Assembly (NCBI GenBank): GCA_002472565.1
Contig: DKSK01000010.1
Coordinates: 40,486-104,485 of the forward strand
Direction: 5' to 3'
Length of the DNA: 64,000 nt
From: Bacteroidales bacterium UBA7258
Lineage (GTDB): Bacteria; Bacteroidota; Bacteroidia; Bacteroidales; UBA932
Positions 62,390-64,000 of the stretch are shown here, piece by piece; position 1 is the first letter of the stretch, and each line of letters opens with the position of its first letter. The notes under the pieces were generated by a model. The model searched no databases and had not been told where the DNA came from. It was given only the letters and a program-made list of their open reading frames with translations. The translations under genes were made by a program, and so were the position numbers.

Positions 62390-63846
62390 TACTCCCCTAT
62401 TATTTTTCTGGCCGTGGCGATGACCTCTCTCCCAAGCTTCTCAGCCTCTTCTTCGGTCTGCGCCTCGGAATAGATTCGTATGATAGGCTCGGTGTTGGAC
62501 TTGCGGAGATGAACCCACTGCTTCTTGGATTCGAAGTTGATTTTCACCCCGTCAATATCTATGATATTTTCCTTGGCGTAAATCTTCTTAAGTTCGGAGA
62601 GTATCCTCTCGATCATGGCGGGATCTGAAAGATCCATTCTGTTTTTCGCTATGAAATATTGAGGATATGTCTTCTTCAATTCGCTGACTTTCATGCCCTT
62701 ATGGGCGAGATTGGAGAGAAAAAGGGCTACTCCTACCATGGCATCTCTTCCATAGTGCAAGGCAGGATAGATGACTCCTCCATTCCCTTCTCCCCCGATG
62801 AGAGCCTTTTCCTGGTGCATCTTCGTAGTCACGTTGACTTCTCCGACAGCGGCGGCAAGGTAGCTGCCGCCATGAGCCTCGGTGACATCTCGCAGGGCTC
62901 TGGAAGAAGAAAGATTCGAAACCGAAACCGGTGCATATGGGGCCGTGACCTCGGCAAGAGTCTTTCCCTCCGCCTTCGCCTTTGCCTCGGCGCGAGAAAA
63001 GAGATAGTCGGCGACGCTGACCAAGGTGTATTCCTCGACGAAAGGTTTGCCGTCTTCGCAGATAAATGCCAGGCGGTCTACGTCAGGATCTACCGCTATT
63101 CCAAGATCGGCATGGCTGCTGACTACTGCCGAGCTTAAATCAGTGAGATTCTGCGGAAGGGGCTCCGGATTGTGAGCGAAATCGCCGCTCACCTCACCAT
63201 TCAAAATCACGCACTCCACGCCGAGCCTCTCCAGAAGCTTCGGCATAATAATTCCGCCGACAGAGTTAATCGAGTCGAGGACTACCTTGAAGTGCGCCTT
63301 TCTGACCGCTTCGGCATCGACGGCTTCAAGAGAGAGGACGGCGTCAAGATGCTCATCGGTGAAATCGTGTTCCTCTATGCGACCGATTTCATCGACCACG
63401 GCGAAATCAAAGTCTCCCCTGTCTGCACAGTCAATGATCTTCCCGCCTTCGTCCGACGTCAAGAATTCGCCGTGTTCATTGAGCAGTTTGAGGGCGTTCC
63501 ACTGGCGAGGATTGTGGCTGGCCGTTAGGATTATGCCTCCGTCCGCCCCTGCAAAGACAACGGCCATTTCCGTCGTAGGGGTGCTTGCATAGCCTGCCTT
63601 TACGACATCTACCCCGCAGGAAACCAGCGTCCCGCAGACAAGCTGCTCCACCATGGATCCAGAGAGCCTGCCGTCCTTGCCGACGACTACCTTGTATTTC
63701 TTTCCGTTAAGGGGCTGAGGCCTGCGCGAAGGGAGAGTTTTGCAATATGCGTAGGTAAATTTAACTATATCTATAGGTGTGAGACCGTCTCCGGGGTGGC
63801 CGCCGATCGTTCCTCGAATACCGGAAATAGATTTTATCAGTGTCAT
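62389..63846 (-). CDS. glmM: Phosphoglucosamine mutase
   Basis: A 485-residue phosphohexomutase that makes glucosamine 1-phosphate for peptidoglycan and lipopolysaccharide. SISGIRGTIGG at the N-terminus, catalytic Ser in TASHNPRQWNAL, metal loop DPDVDRLA, sugar loop GGEGNGGV and phosphate loop RKSNTEPIIRIY are present. The RxSNTEP form favours GlmM or a close relative over phosphoglucomutase. Start at 63846 gives the family N-terminus; an in-frame ATG 36 bp upstream would lie just downstream of the promoter. First gene of a glmM-DUF1343 pair. Confidence 0.88.
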   Translation of the reverse strand: MTLIKSISGIRGTIGGHPGDGLTPIDIVKFTYAYCKTLPSRRPQPLNGKKYKVVVGKDGRLSGSMVEQLVCGTLVSCGVDVVKAGYASTPTTEMAVVFAGADGGIILTASHNPRQWNALKLLNEHGEFLTSDEGGKIIDCADRGDFDFAVVDEIGRIEEHDFTDEHLDAVLSLEAVDAEAVRKAHFKVVLDSINSVGGIIMPKLLERLGVECVILNGEVSGDFAHNPEPLPQNLTDLSSAVVSSHADLGIAVDPDVDRLAFICEDGKPFVEEYTLVSVADYLFSRAEAKAKAEGKTLAEVTAPYAPVSVSNLSSSRALRDVTEAHGGSYLAAAVGEVNVTTKMHQEKALIGGEGNGGVIYPALHYGRDAMVGVALFLSNLAHKGMKVSELKKTYPQYFIAKNRMDLSDPAMIERILSELKKIYAKENIIDIDGVKINFESKKQWVHLRKSNTEPIIRIYSEAQTEEEAEKLGREVIATARKIIGE

Positions 63847-63869
63847 TGTTATTGTATTGTTGTCCACCA

Positions 63870-63877
63870 CAAATATA
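63870..63877 (-). promoter_or_regulatory. -7 element of the glmM promoter
   Basis: The minus strand reads TATATTTG, matching TAnnTTTG, 23 bp upstream of the glmM ATG at 63846. No -33 at the standard spacing. The remaining 120 bp to the window end show nothing recognisable. Confidence 0.55.
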
Positions 63878-64000
63878 GCCAAATTCCCGGTATCAACCGC
63901 TATGGGCCATCTATCGCCGGCGCCGATATCCGGTCAGATTCTTCGAGCGTTGAAGCAGAAGGCTTTAAAGTTCCAAATGCACTTGGAAACAGGGCTATAT

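Overview
The window is a chromosomal segment of a member of the Bacteroidota, most likely order Bacteroidales. The evidence is a lipoprotein-rich type V (FimA/Mfa1-like) fimbrial locus with Mfa2- and DUF4906-type partners, several promoters with the Bacteroidetes pattern TTTG-N19-TAnnTTTG, a V-type ATPase operon with the reduced E/DUF2764/A/B/D/I/K gene set, DUF4492-cydA-cydB, a TPR-membrane-HTH regulator and a PG_1098-like methyltransferase. GC content is clearly above that of classical Bacteroides. I cannot name the genus. Cytochrome bd, two peroxiredoxins and AhpF fit an anaerobe that meets traces of oxygen. No rRNA, tRNA, CRISPR array, insertion sequence or phage gene was recognised, and the segment reads as core genome with one accessory surface locus.

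Layout. 0-8 kb: a zinc-ribbon protein divergent from a short SSB paralogue, followed after 21 bp by four fimbrial genes (OmpA-like lipoprotein, fimbrillin, Mfa2-like anchor, 962-residue DUF4906 protein). 8-11 kb: assimilatory sulfate reduction (cysD-cysN-cysH, read leftwards). 11-22.6 kb, leftwards: a PiT phosphate transporter; then a dicarboxylate symporter, an FAD/Fe-S 2-hydroxyacid dehydrogenase, a PstS-PstC fusion, PstA, PstB and a secreted metallophosphoesterase, closely spaced. 22.8-26.7 kb: a CBM9-like secreted protein and a phosphohexomutase, divergent from the methyltransferase. 26.9-31.8 kb, leftwards: TolC, HlyD-type adaptor, sigma-54-type response regulator and histidine kinase, preceded by a -24/-12 promoter and a palindromic candidate enhancer. 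32-35 kb: Bcp, AhpF, AhpC. 35-43.5 kb: S9 peptidase, TPR/HTH regulator and an SPFH-GYF / four-helix membrane protein / zinc-ribbon-TPR membrane protein cassette of unknown role. 43.6-46.6 kb: cytochrome bd. 46.8-51.4 kb: metH-metF. 51.4-58.7 kb: V-type ATPase. 59-64 kb: ribosomal protein L31 type B; leuA behind a complete ribosome-mediated attenuator; glmM followed by a DUF1343 (NamZ-like) gene.

The strongest new observations are: (1) a textbook leader-peptide attenuator upstream of leuA (17-codon ORF rich in Leu and Ile codons, overlapping 1:2, 2:3 and 3:4 stems, U-tract); (2) a sigma-54 promoter plus a 19-bp palindrome in front of an efflux-type operon that encodes its own sigma-54 activator but no inner-membrane pump; (3) the SPFH/membrane/zinc-ribbon cassette, similar in make-up to the Bacillus YdjGHI membrane-stress module but without PspA; (4) a PstS-PstC fusion carrying a perfect EF-hand-like loop; (5) a V-ATPase K subunit with all five Na+-site residues known from Enterococcus NtpK. 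All functions are inferred by reading sequence motifs; no database search was possible.
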